From Chondrus crispus (taxonomy: Eukaryota; Rhodophyta; Florideophyceae; Gigartinales; Gigartinaceae): a stretch of DNA of 64,000 nt. This document shows positions 55,830-64,000 of this stretch, in pieces (the first letter of the stretch is position 1; each line of letters starts with the position of its first letter). The position numbers and the translations under genes were made by a program. The notes beneath the pieces were generated by a model. The model did no database searches and was not told where the DNA came from. It worked only from the letters and a program-made list of their open reading frames with translations. Where the stretch lies: contig NW_005179300.1 of NCBI RefSeq assembly GCF_000350225.1, positions 139,158 to 203,157 of the forward strand. The letters are read 5' to 3'.

Positions 55830-55844
55830 GCGCGCGAAGCGCGC
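55830..55844 (+). terminator. 3' hairpin of the first Helitron
   Basis: GCGCGC, a GAA loop and GCGCGC form a perfect 6-bp stem 14 bases before the CTTG end. Helitrons carry such a hairpin near the 3' terminus, thought to signal the end of transposition. Confidence 0.75.
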
Positions 55845-55947
55845 ACGGAGCCCACTTGTCTACAACTACTAAAATCGTTGTCTGTGTGTGTGTCTGTATG
55901 TCCTTGCGCTCCCGCGTTGCCATTGGCGCACGGGGGCGGCGCCGCGG

Positions 55948-56222
55948 TGACAAGTGGCGGCCACGGGGACACGTGGCGTGACAAGTGGCGGCGGCCCCGA
56001 GTGACAAGTGGCGACACGTGGCGGTTTTTTCGCAGGCCAGGCCGCCACGGGGACACGTGGCGTGACAAGTGGCGGCGGCCACGCCCCGTGTTGCAAGTGG
56101 CGACACGTGGCGGTAAAATTAATTTTATTTTGAATTTCGAACTGTTACACCAATGCGGCACTACAGTAGCGTGCCGGTGACAAGTGGCGACACGTGGCGC
56201 CGCCCCTGGTGACAAGTGGCGG
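55948..56222 (+). repeat. Iteron-like repeats of the autonomous Helitron
   Basis: About seven copies of (G)TGACAAGTGGCG or its close variants, several followed by ACACGTGGCG, lie between 55948 and 56222, with part of the block (GGCCACGGGGACACGTGGCG) also duplicated. The first copy lies about 90 bases from the 5' end. Direct repeats near a rolling-circle start could be Rep-binding sites; this is inferred. Confidence 0.6.
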
Positions 56223-56259
56223 TGAGGCGAAAGCGCGCACGAATAGAAACGTTTTTTAC

Positions 56260-57096
56260 ATAGCCGCACGTCGGCAGCACAGTACCTGCTTTCGAGTTCA
56301 ACAACCTTCAGCAAATTTTCACCACGTGACGGCTCCCTGGTAGCGTGGTGACCAGAGTCTGGGCAAGGCAGAGATCGTGATTCTATGCCGGCTTAGTAGT
56401 GGGCTGAATACGGCATTCCCCGCGAAAAGTTTACCGGATTGCTTGACGGCATCCGGATAGTCCCTAGGTGCTATTGCGCTTTGCTTTTAGTAAAGAGTGG
56501 TAGTCTGCCGCTGTGCAGGAAGCCTAATCCGATAGCGCACCATTTATTGGTGTTGTAGTATCGGGCTCGGAACAACGGCCTCCGCAGAGCAATCTGCGGA
56601 CGTCGGACTGACGTTGTTTTCAACGTCGACAACGAAGATCAAACGCAGCCTCCGTCAAACTACAGAGGCTGCAAGAAGACCCAGTGTAGGTGCCGTTAGG
56701 GCTTGGGAAACCTAACCACCGCACTGAGGGAAAAGGGAGCGCGCGTACTTAGCGACCCCGGCGGGAAGAGCCTTGCAAGAGGTTCTTTCTAATACCGGGC
56801 TCCCTGGGAGTAGAAATAGACAAGGTGGTCGTACTCTGAGTATTAATACTGTACCCTGTGTATAGTAGGACCATTAGTCTATTTCTATTTCGTTTTTGGT
56901 TCTTTTGAATCACGGGATAGTACAAGACAATAAAGGCCCTATATTGTTACTCTTTTGCTAAGTGCTCTTGCGGACGACCTAGCTGGCTGACGTTGCGTTT
57001 AGACCTTTGAGGACTGCTTGCTACGACTCATAGCGATCTACAACGGACCCCTCGCACTTGCGTCAACCCTAGCTGCACTTGCAGGGATAACACTAG
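56260..57096 (+). other. Non-coding 5' region of the autonomous Helitron
   Basis: No open frame of note. Short hairpins occur (for example TCCGCAGAGCAATCTGCGGA at about 56579-56598). A promoter for the Rep gene is expected here, but I see no firm motif. Confidence 0.35.
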
Positions 57097-60000
57097 CGCG
57101 CCAAGCAGAACATAAATGGCGGGAACAGCGGGCGAAGACGTGGCGAAGCAAGACGGCAGCAAAGAAACGCGCGTGCAAGGGAAAGAAGAGCGCAAGAGTC
57201 TGCATCTGACGCTCAAGCACGTCGTGAAGCACGTCGAGCCCGTGCGAGAATCCGGACGGGGCAACAAACCGAATCTCAGAGGGAAGCGCGTCGTCAAGCC
57301 GACCGTGAACGTGCTGCAGCACGAAGAGCAGCAGAGACGTCTGAGCAGCGCGAGGAGCGTCTCCGTCGACTGAGGGAGAGAGCCAGGGCCCGCAGAGCGG
57401 GAGAAACCACCCCCCTCCGAAATGCGCGGCGCGAAGCGGATCGCATTGCGACAGGAGGCACTAGAGCGGAGGAATGTACTCCTATTCGTGAGGGGCGGCG
57501 AGAATCGAATCTTATTGCAACCCAAAGAGGCCGAGCCGAGGAAAATACTCCACTGAGATCTTCGAGACAGGAGTCGAATCGCTTGGCAATGCGACAAGCG
57601 AGAGCTGTGGATATATCCCCTGTCATAGCTGCGCGGCAAAGATCCGACCGCCAGGCTCGAAGTGCCTCTCGACAGCTCTTCCCTCCACTACCGGAGTCCT
57701 CTCCTTCGTACCGCGATCTCGGCATGATCCGTGTTGAGTGTTCACACTGCAAAGCTCTGCATTTCGTCCAAGAACGCATCGGGGGCAGCTCTGCCGCAAG
57801 GCCCATTTTTTCCACATGCTGTGGGAAGGGGAAGCTGTCATTGCCGCTTCTCCCCGACCCGCCAGCTCTTCTGCGCTCTCTTCTCATCGATGATACTCCA
57901 AGGGCCTGCAGCTTCCGTAAGAACATTCGAGCATAAAATGTAGCGCTATCGATGGCATCCGTGGTCGCCAAATGGGTGAACAGAGGTCCCGGTCCTTCTA
58001 ATTTTAACCCCACAATGACGATGCAGGGCGGGATGTACCATTACATGGGTCCCATGATGCCATCCGAAGGGCGGGCGCCTTCCTATGCTTCCGTTTACAT
58101 TCATGACACTGACTACGCCACCCAGACGCGCACAAGGCTTGGAACCTCTAGACAACTGGAAGAGGCACTGATGACGCAACTGACACACATGCTGCACGAA
58201 TGCAACCCCTACGTGCAGACGTTTCTGTGTATGCGAGAATGGGCTCAATCTCCTCAAAACAACTGTCCTGCCACGTACCAGATGGTCATCCATGCCGACC
58301 GCAGGCCAAGTCATGAGCACGTGCGCCGGTACAATGGTCCCGAAGCTTCTGAAGTCGCCGCATTGATCCCTGGAAATGAAGACGGAGAGATTGGGCGAAG
58401 AGATATCGTCGTGCGCAGGAGAGTGACTCTGAACAGTAACGGGAACGAAGTGCTGGATCCGATTTCAGTCAGTCATCGCGCATACGATCCATTGAGTTAC
58501 GTGCTTTTGTTCCAGAACGGTAGAGATGGATGGTATCCAGAGCTTCGATTCTCCAGTGTTCAAGACGGCAGACGTACCAAGATTACTCCGATGATGTACT
58601 ACGGATGGCATTTGTTCGAAAGATCAGGCGAGTTCAGCACAATCTTGCACGCAGCACGACTCTTTCAGCAATACTTGGTTGACCAGTTCTGCAAAGTGGA
58701 GGCAGAAAGGCTTTCTTATCTCCGCCACAACCAGACACAACTTCGAGCCGCCGACTACACCTCACTGCGCGACAGCCTAGGAGACTCCCGTCGTGCTGAA
58801 GATGAAGCCGATGCCGTGCGTGCGGGACGACTGTTCATTCTCCCTTCCACGTACATTGGAGGTGACCGCTATATGAGGCAGCAGATGCACGACATCATTG
58901 CTATATCGAACCAAATTGGCCACCCGGACATCTTCCTCACCATGACATGCAATCCAAGCTGGCCGGAGATCACAAGAGCCCTACTGCCGAACCAAACGCC
59001 TCAGGACAGACCGGATCTGTGCGCACGTGTGTTTCGTCTCAAAATGAAAGATCTCATGTCCTTGGTCATCAACGAAGAAGTATTCGGAACCGTTGTTGCC
59101 CATGTACGAGTCATCGAGTTTCAGAAACGCGGTCTTCCCCACGCTCACGTTGTATTTTTCCTAGATGAAGTCTCCAAGAATGATCTGCGTACTCCCGAAA
59201 ACGTCGAACGCATTATCTCTGCCGAGATCCCGTCTGCCCAAGATCCAGAACTCCAAGAGGTCGTGCTCAAGCATATGATTCACAATCCATGTGGAGAACA
59301 CAATCCAACAGCCGTGTGCATGGGCGAGCGGTACTGCAGGAAAGGGTTTCCAAAATCGTTCAAACACGAAACCAGCCAGTCCGACAGTGAGTACTACATC
59401 ACGTACCGAAGAAGGGCACCCTCTGCAGGTGGCGTCTCCATCGAGCGACCCTCCCGTATTGGCCGACGACAGCAACCCGTCGTGGTAGACAACTCCTGGG
59501 TCGTTCCTCACAGTCCTGTGCTTCTACGTTCATTCGCTTGCCATTTGAATGTTGAACTCTGCGTGTCACGCGTTGGCGGAATCAAGTACCTCTTCAAGTA
59601 TGTGTGCAAGGGACAAGACCGAGTGACCATGGAAATCACTGCCGAGAACGAGCGCTACGACGAGATCTCCAACTTCCAAGATGCCAGATACGTTTCGGCA
59701 TCGGAGGCCGCATGGAGGTTATTCTCCTTTGACATTGTAGACCGCAATCCTCCAGTAGTCAGGCTTGCAGTGCATCTGCCCAACCACCACACGGTTTACT
59801 TTGAGGAAGGGCGAGAGCAGGAGGCGGCGCTTCGACCAGCAACAGGCACGAAGCTGACCGAGTGGTTTAAAGCCAACGAGAAGTACCCAAGCGCGCGGCA
59901 TATTCGGTACCACAAGTTTCCAAGGTACTTTACGTGGAAGACACGCACCAAGTCATGGAGTCCAAGAGCAACCCTGCGAAGACGGAACGCCACCAGCGAA

Positions 60001-62070
60001 GAGGAAGCCTACGATTTCAGTGGTACAGGTGCCAACGTAGTCGGTCGAATCTACACTGTCAGTCCGAGGGAGGGTGAGCGCTACTTTCTTCGCCTCCTCC
60101 TCACACAAGTGCCAGGGGCAACATCCTTCGAGAACTTGCGAAATATCGACGGCGAGCAGTGTACCAGCTTCCGACAAGCTTGCTTACGACTCGGTTTGCT
60201 GGCCGACGATGCCGAGTGGAAGCACGCAATCCGAGATTCATTCCGGTCAAGCTTCGTTCCTCTTTCTCATCTGTTTGCTACGATTCTGGCACACTGCCAG
60301 CCTTCGGACCCTCTCTCGCTGTGGAACGACCACCTGGACATGTTTCTCACCGATATTCGCAATCGTGCACGCAGACAACCCATTCGAAGACAGCAGCTTC
60401 GCGATGATCACCACGCCACATCTTACGTACTTCGAGAGGTACAGGAGGCTCTGCAGACCGTGCGATCCGACTGGACGCTAGCAAACTTCGGACTCCCACT
60501 GCCCGATGACAGCCTGCCCGCTTTGGAACAGCAAAACGAGATCAAGACCCACGAAGCACGAGCGCAGCAGTGGGAAGGGCGACTACAGACGTCGTTGCCG
60601 CTGTTGAACACAAATCAACGTCATGCCTTTGACGAAATAGTGGGCTCCTTGCTTCCAGGCGTATCCGTCTCTGCATTGCTTCAAGGATCCTTAAGCGCCG
60701 TTGCGGGACCTTCTATGCCGACACGAAGTGGTCGTCTCTTCTTCCTCGATGCTCCTGGCGGAACAGGCAAAACATTCGTGCTCAGCGCCATTCAAGACTT
60801 CCTTCGTACGCGCCGTAAGCAGGTCATCGCTGTCGCTACGTCTGCTGTTGCTGCTGTGCTGCTCGACGGTGGACGCACCGCTCATTCCGTGTTCAAGATT
60901 CCCATTCCTGTATCTGCCGAAAGCACGTGCAGCTTCTCCGCAAACTCCGACACAGGCCGTACACTGCAACAAGTCGATCTCATCATATGGGACGAGATCG
61001 TCATGTGCCATCGACATTGCATTGAGACTGTCGATCGCTCCCTTCGAGACTTGATGCAAACCGACCGGCCCTTCGGAGGAAAGTTCCTCGTGCTCGCTGG
61101 AGACTTTAGACAAATCCTTCCCGTCGTTCCGGGCGGGTCCAGAGGTCAAATCGTGAGTGCGTGCGTCAAGGCTTCCCCGCTGTATCGAGAGTGCCGATTC
61201 CTGCGCCTTACCGAGAACATGCGCCTTGCTGCTCTCCGAGCGGACCGTGCAGCAGATGTGGAGGCTCTCAACTTTCCAGAATTCCTCCTCAGCGTCGGGG
61301 AAGGCAGACTTCAAGGCGAACAGCGCCCGGAATGGATCTCACTACCACAGTCCGTTGCGTTCGAGCACACCATCCGCAATTTATGCCTCAAGGTCTTCCA
61401 AGGCATTCGAGACAATCACGCCGACCCTGCCTGGCTCACCAAGCGCGTTATACTCACCCCAAAGAACAGGCCGCTCGAGGAAGTCAACGAAGTCATCGGC
61501 AACATGATTCCGGGATCGTATCGAACGTATTTGAGCGCAGACAAGGTCGAGAACGAAGACACCAACGCGCCGATCTATCCCACAGAAATGCTCAACACCT
61601 TGACCGCCGGATCTGCTCTACCAGACCACAAGCTCAAGCTCAAGAAAGGCTTCATCGTCATGCTTCTGCGCAATCTCGATCCCGCTACCGGTCACGTCAA
61701 CGGCGCGCGATATGTCATCGAGAACATGACCAACAACCTGCTCTTTCTACACGTTACCACCGGGTCACACCAAGGCAACAGATTGTGTCTTCCTCGAATG
61801 CCCTGCGGACCAGGAGACGACAACTTTCCCATCCCTGGCTTCACCCGAACGCAGTTCCCCATTCGCACGTGCTTCGCCCTTACAACGAACAAAGCGCAAG
61901 GCCAATCCTTCGGTGGCCGCATTGGTCTCGACTTACGAGATCACTGCTTCTCGCACGGTCAACTCTATGTCGCACTATCAAGGACTACTCACCCAGGCAA
62001 CGTCACTGTCCTCACTCGAGAGTCCAATGAAACCACGCGAAACGTAGTGTACCCCGAGGTCCTTCAGTAG
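57097..62070 (+). CDS. Helitron Rep-helicase, intact except one stop
   Basis: One frame runs from 57097 to the stop at 62070, broken only by TAA at 57934-57936; the long part from the ATG at 57952 is 1372 residues. The N-terminal arginine-rich segment has repeats of about 23 residues (units ending RAEECTPI and RAEENTPL), then a CSHCKALHFVQE/CCGKGK zinc-like motif. After the stop come the Helitron N domain (FLTMTCNPSWPEITRAL), the HUH motif (RGLPHAHVVFF, residue about 396), the two-Tyr motif (KYLFKYVCKG, about 545), Walker A (APGGTGKTFV, about 933), Walker B (LIIWDEI), and the PIF1-type end (TNKAQGQSF, YVALSRTTHPGNV). HUH Rep nicks and joins DNA; the helicase unwinds. No ATG opens the N-terminal part, so its start is unclear. 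Confidence 0.85.
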
Positions 62071-62153
62071 TTACCAAAAAAAGTAAACGCCATTGTCTTT
62101 ACATATTTTCATTGCCACCCTTCCCAAATAGTGTTCCTCCACGCCTCGGCTCG

Positions 62154-62168
62154 GCGCGCGAAGCGCGC
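62154..62168 (+). terminator. 3' hairpin of the autonomous Helitron
   Basis: The same GCGCGC-GAA-GCGCGC hairpin, 14 bases before the CTTG end, as in the first Helitron. Confidence 0.75.
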
Positions 62169-62182
62169 ACGGAGCCCACTTG

Positions 62183-62187
62183 TACTG
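62183..62187 (-). mobile_element. Last five bases of the Tigger element
   Basis: TACTG completes the Tigger right terminus that is otherwise at 53987 and leftward. The TA at 62188-62189 is its second target copy. Confidence 0.85.
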
Positions 62188-62189
62188 TA

Positions 62190-62299
62190 TACTAATTTAC
62201 TGTAACCCTAAACAAGGCAAGTTCTTTCCTCACCGCGTGACCCATTCGCGTGGTGAGGTATATCGCCATATGAGAGACATTATGATAGAAACTTTCACA
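62190..62299 (-). repeat. Copia 5' LTR, right piece (last 110 plus-strand bases)
   Basis: Identical by eye to 45027-45136 and ends CTTTCACA. It completes the right LTR to 314 bases. Confidence 0.9.
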
Positions 62300-62304
62300 T
62301 GTAG
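62300..62304. repeat. Target-site duplication TGTAG of the copia element, right copy
   Basis: Matches 44818-44822. Confidence 0.9.
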
Positions 62305-62743
62305 CACTGCAACAAACACGAGTTTAGCAAATAGAGCCCCAAGGAGTATTTTATCTGGCACCGCCGGCAGCCAGGGACACATAACTAACTCTGGGAACAA
62401 CGATTCTACACTGCCTTGCTTGCCAACGTGTCATGCACATTGATGCCCTGTGTCCGAGAATACTCAGCCACTCCTTTCAAGGATCACGTTTTTGCTCGCA
62501 CGCGCCTGGAAGAGGTTCAGGGGCCGATCAGGAGTTAAGAAAAGAATCAGTTCCAAAGATAGATAGATATCCACAAACTGGCGCCCTGCTTCACAAGAAC
62601 GACACAGGGGGCATAGCCTCGGTCATTTGGAATGCCCATTTTAGTCCATAGATCGATCGCATCGCCGACTTGAAGAAGGGCGTCATCCTCATTTGCTATT
62701 CTCGCTACGAGCTACAACATAGCCCCTTTCTATTGTAGCCCTG
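62305..62743. other. 3' flank of the NADPH oxidase gene
   Basis: No gene is recognised. The stretch lies between the copia insertion and the oxidase stop codon and should hold the oxidase 3' untranslated end. Confidence 0.45.
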
Positions 62744-64000
62744 TCAACCAAAGTTCTCCTCCCGGAACACGAACCGTATATTACTCCCACGAGCCTTCAG
62801 TCGCTCAAGGTCTCCATAATCCATGGCGTTCATTCCGCTACTGCTTACCGACGTCCTTTGGATAGTTCCCAGGTACGTCCCGCGGAGATTTGTCAGCACC
62901 TGCACTTTCATGATCGCCTTACGAATCGCCTTAGACATGCCCTTCGGCCCGCAGAAGAAAACTCCAACCTTGCCGTTCGTCGGCGTGCCCTCTGCAATCT
63001 GCTTCAGCACGCCCTCCCATTCCGGTCGTCTGATGCGTGCACGTGCGGTGGAAGACATAACAGGTCATGTGGGACGTCAGTATTGGTTTGATCGATTTTG
63101 GTTAGTAACGAGTCCTTCCCATGCGTTGGCAATTTCCAACACCATTCCACGCCCAGTCGCGCCTTTTATGTAAAAACGGTTCGCAAAATCACACCGCGTG
63201 AAGTACGATGTTCACTGACAGTAGTGCTGTACATACCCAAAGTTTGTCGACACTCCTGCCATTCCCCTGTCCTTTCCAGCGCCCGTACCCCGCTCTACAT
63301 CTTGTTTCTCGCGAGTTACATATCGATGCAGACTCAAACTAGCGCCATCTGCCAGAGGCGCCAGCTCTTCCCGAAGCCAGTCATCGTCGTCGTCATACGG
63401 TGTCGTCCAGATGAAGTCGATTGCCCGAATGATCTTGTAATCTGAATGCGAGTACGAGTCCGCCAGAAGCACACGTGATCCGATCACACGGTGCAATCTC
63501 ACCAGCAGGAGAACCATTAACAACGGTAAGATGACACCAAAATGGATATAGGTGGGAAGGAAGAAGCCATTGCTTCTGCCAATGATCGCACTGATGCCTA
63601 AGCAAACGGATAGGGCGGAGACTGGGATTAGAAGTAGTGCGTCTGTTAGCGAGCCTTTCGACTTGAAGAACGATTTACGGTAGACGAGAAGCTCGATGCA
63701 CAAGGTAGCCGAAGTCACCAAGAGAATTAGAAGGCCAAGCAGTGAATCGCACCATGTAATCCACATGTTGTCATAGAGAACACTTGTCTGAGAGCTTGAA
63801 GACATTGTCGGCATGGAATCGAATATGGATGCGTAAGCAAGCACTACCACTCGGAGGAGCATGATCATGTACAATGACATGTTTACACTGATCGTGTGCA
63901 AAGAGGAGAGCCATTTCTCCCAACGATTCAACTGAAGCTTACTTCCGACAATAGTGTTGCACTCGGTATCATTCATGCAAAATACACTTCTTGATGCCAT
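62744..64000 (-). CDS. NADPH oxidase (NOX/RBOH type), C-terminal part, two exons
   Basis: Exons 64000-63237 (continuing beyond the window) and 63029-62744. Joined, they give four transmembrane segments (about residues 42-58, 84-106, 118-140 and 148-168 of the visible part), then a piece of the NADPH-binding lobe (IIRAIDFIWTTPYDDDDDW), and in exon 2 RPEWEGVLKQIAEG, VGVFFCGPKGMSKAIR and FVFREENFG at the very C-terminus. FCGP is the NADPH-contacting motif, and the terminal aromatic after ENF-type sequence is typical of NOX enzymes, which pass electrons from NADPH across a membrane to O2 to make superoxide. Extra membrane helices between the FAD and NADPH parts are not found in animal or plant NOX. 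The ATG at 64000 may simply be an internal Met; the heme and FAD parts lie outside the window. Confidence 0.8.
63030..63236 (-). other. Intron of the NADPH oxidase gene
   Basis: The minus strand reads exon GG, then GTATGT (63236-63231), a perfect TACTAAC at 63107-63101, and CATCAG ending at 63030. The terminal AG is the first AG after the branch site. Splicing keeps the frame (phase 2) and joins TNF to GRPEWEG, which matches the NOX family order. Length 207 bases. Confidence 0.85.

Larger units (their letters stand above)
53988..55858 (+). mobile_element. Non-autonomous Helitron carrying gene fragments
   Basis: It starts TCTACAACTACTAAAATCCG after an A and ends with a 15-base hairpin (55830-55844), ACGGAGCCCA and CTTG. 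The first 70 bases and the last 31 match those of the adjacent autonomous Helitron, which fixes both ends. It encodes no Rep or helicase. The interior (54300-55830) is far more GC-rich than the flanks and holds host-like coding fragments. Helitrons move by rolling-circle replication and often pick up such fragments. Confidence 0.85.
55859..62182 (+). mobile_element. Autonomous Helitron joined head to tail to the first
   Basis: It begins TCTACAACTACTAAAATCGT directly after the CTTG of the first Helitron, with no base between, and ends in the same hairpin and CTTG at 62179-62182, followed by T. It is 6324 bp long. The 5' 400 bases hold repeated TGACAAGTGGCG units, the middle 800 bases are non-coding, and the rest encodes the Rep-helicase. 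Insertion between A (53987) and T (62183) of the Tigger end matches the known A-T target of Helitrons. Confidence 0.9.
44823..62299 (-). mobile_element. Ty1/copia element, split by nested insertions
   Basis: Bounded by 314-bp LTRs and a TGTAG duplication. The coding strand is minus, so the 5' LTR is the right one, which is itself split into 51676-51879 and 62190-62299. Without the inserted DNA the element is about 7.17 kb. The LTRs differ at three of 314 positions, so the insertion is young. The internal part has a GC-rich leader, Gag, protease, integrase, reverse transcriptase and RNase H in copia order (integrase before RT). Confidence 0.9.

Noticed and set aside
54892-56106. 404-codon minus-strand frame
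   Set aside because: It crosses the junction of two Helitrons and consists of Pro/Arg/Ala/His-rich sequence produced by extreme GC content; no domain.
57294-58013. 239-codon minus-strand frame
   Set aside because: Antisense shadow of the Helitron Rep N-terminal region.
60691-61314. 207-codon minus-strand frame
   Set aside because: Antisense shadow of the Helitron helicase domain, whose motifs on the plus strand are unmistakable.
62433-62651. 72-codon plus-strand frame near the oxidase gene
   Set aside because: No domain or start context; it probably overlaps the oxidase 3' untranslated region on the opposite strand.
1-64000. tRNA, rRNA or CRISPR arrays
   Set aside because: No cloverleaf with a T-loop core, no rRNA-like block and no regularly spaced repeat array was found by eye; short tandem units belong to LTRs and Helitrons.

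Overview
This is eukaryotic nuclear DNA, most probably from a florideophyte red alga of the Chondrus type. The basis is mixed. The right edge encodes the C-terminal half of an NADPH oxidase in which four transmembrane segments lie directly before the NADPH-binding lobe, an arrangement I recall from red algal NOX proteins. Host genes are short, mostly intronless and widely spaced, and the one intron I can define has a consensus TACTAAC branch site. The rest is packed with LTR elements, DNA transposons and Helitrons. The species is inference.

Layout. 1-5 kb is host gene space: the first codons of a leftward gene (1-73), a small four-helix membrane protein (1834-2274, +) and a BET-type bromodomain protein (2581-4554, -) with a TATA box at 5034-5041. 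5-9 kb is mostly unassigned and holds a 657-bp MITE (7334-7990). 9.6-13.8 kb holds a piggyBac-like transposase, split by one stop and one frameshift, that carries a PD-(D/E)XK nuclease-like segment between its second and third catalytic aspartates. 14.8-17.8 kb is a dead PIF/Harbinger element (Myb/SANT-like partner plus transposase) cut by an LTR fragment. 18-32.7 kb is dominated by Ty3/gypsy chromoviruses on the minus strand: an integrase-chromodomain remnant with an LTR, and a nearly full-length gag-pol with its 5' LTR. That 5' LTR sits in a LINE-like reverse transcriptase remnant with an R2-type endonuclease (32.7-34.7 kb). Then come a hAT remnant (34.9-36.0 kb), a pogo element (36.2-38.5 kb), and two diverged pogo-like elements lying tail to tail and sharing one TA (38.7-43.5 kb).

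44.8-62.3 kb is a nested stack whose order can be proved from target-site duplications. A Ty1/copia element (LTRs 314 bp, 3 differences, TSD TGTAG) was hit inside its 5' LTR by a Tigger/pogo element (TSD TA, matching termini). The right terminus of the Tigger was then hit, between A and T, by two Helitrons joined head to tail: a 1.87-kb non-autonomous one carrying what look like host kelch and armadillo-like gene fragments, and a 6.3-kb Rep-helicase one that is intact but for one stop codon. Removing these insertions restores each older sequence exactly. The NADPH oxidase gene follows.

Almost every transposon protein here is broken by stops or frameshifts; several stops are TGA in a context fitting CGA to TGA transition. 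The host genes look intact. Two 100-base N runs (19316-19415 and 36908-37007) are assembly gaps. I found no tRNA, rRNA or CRISPR array by eye.
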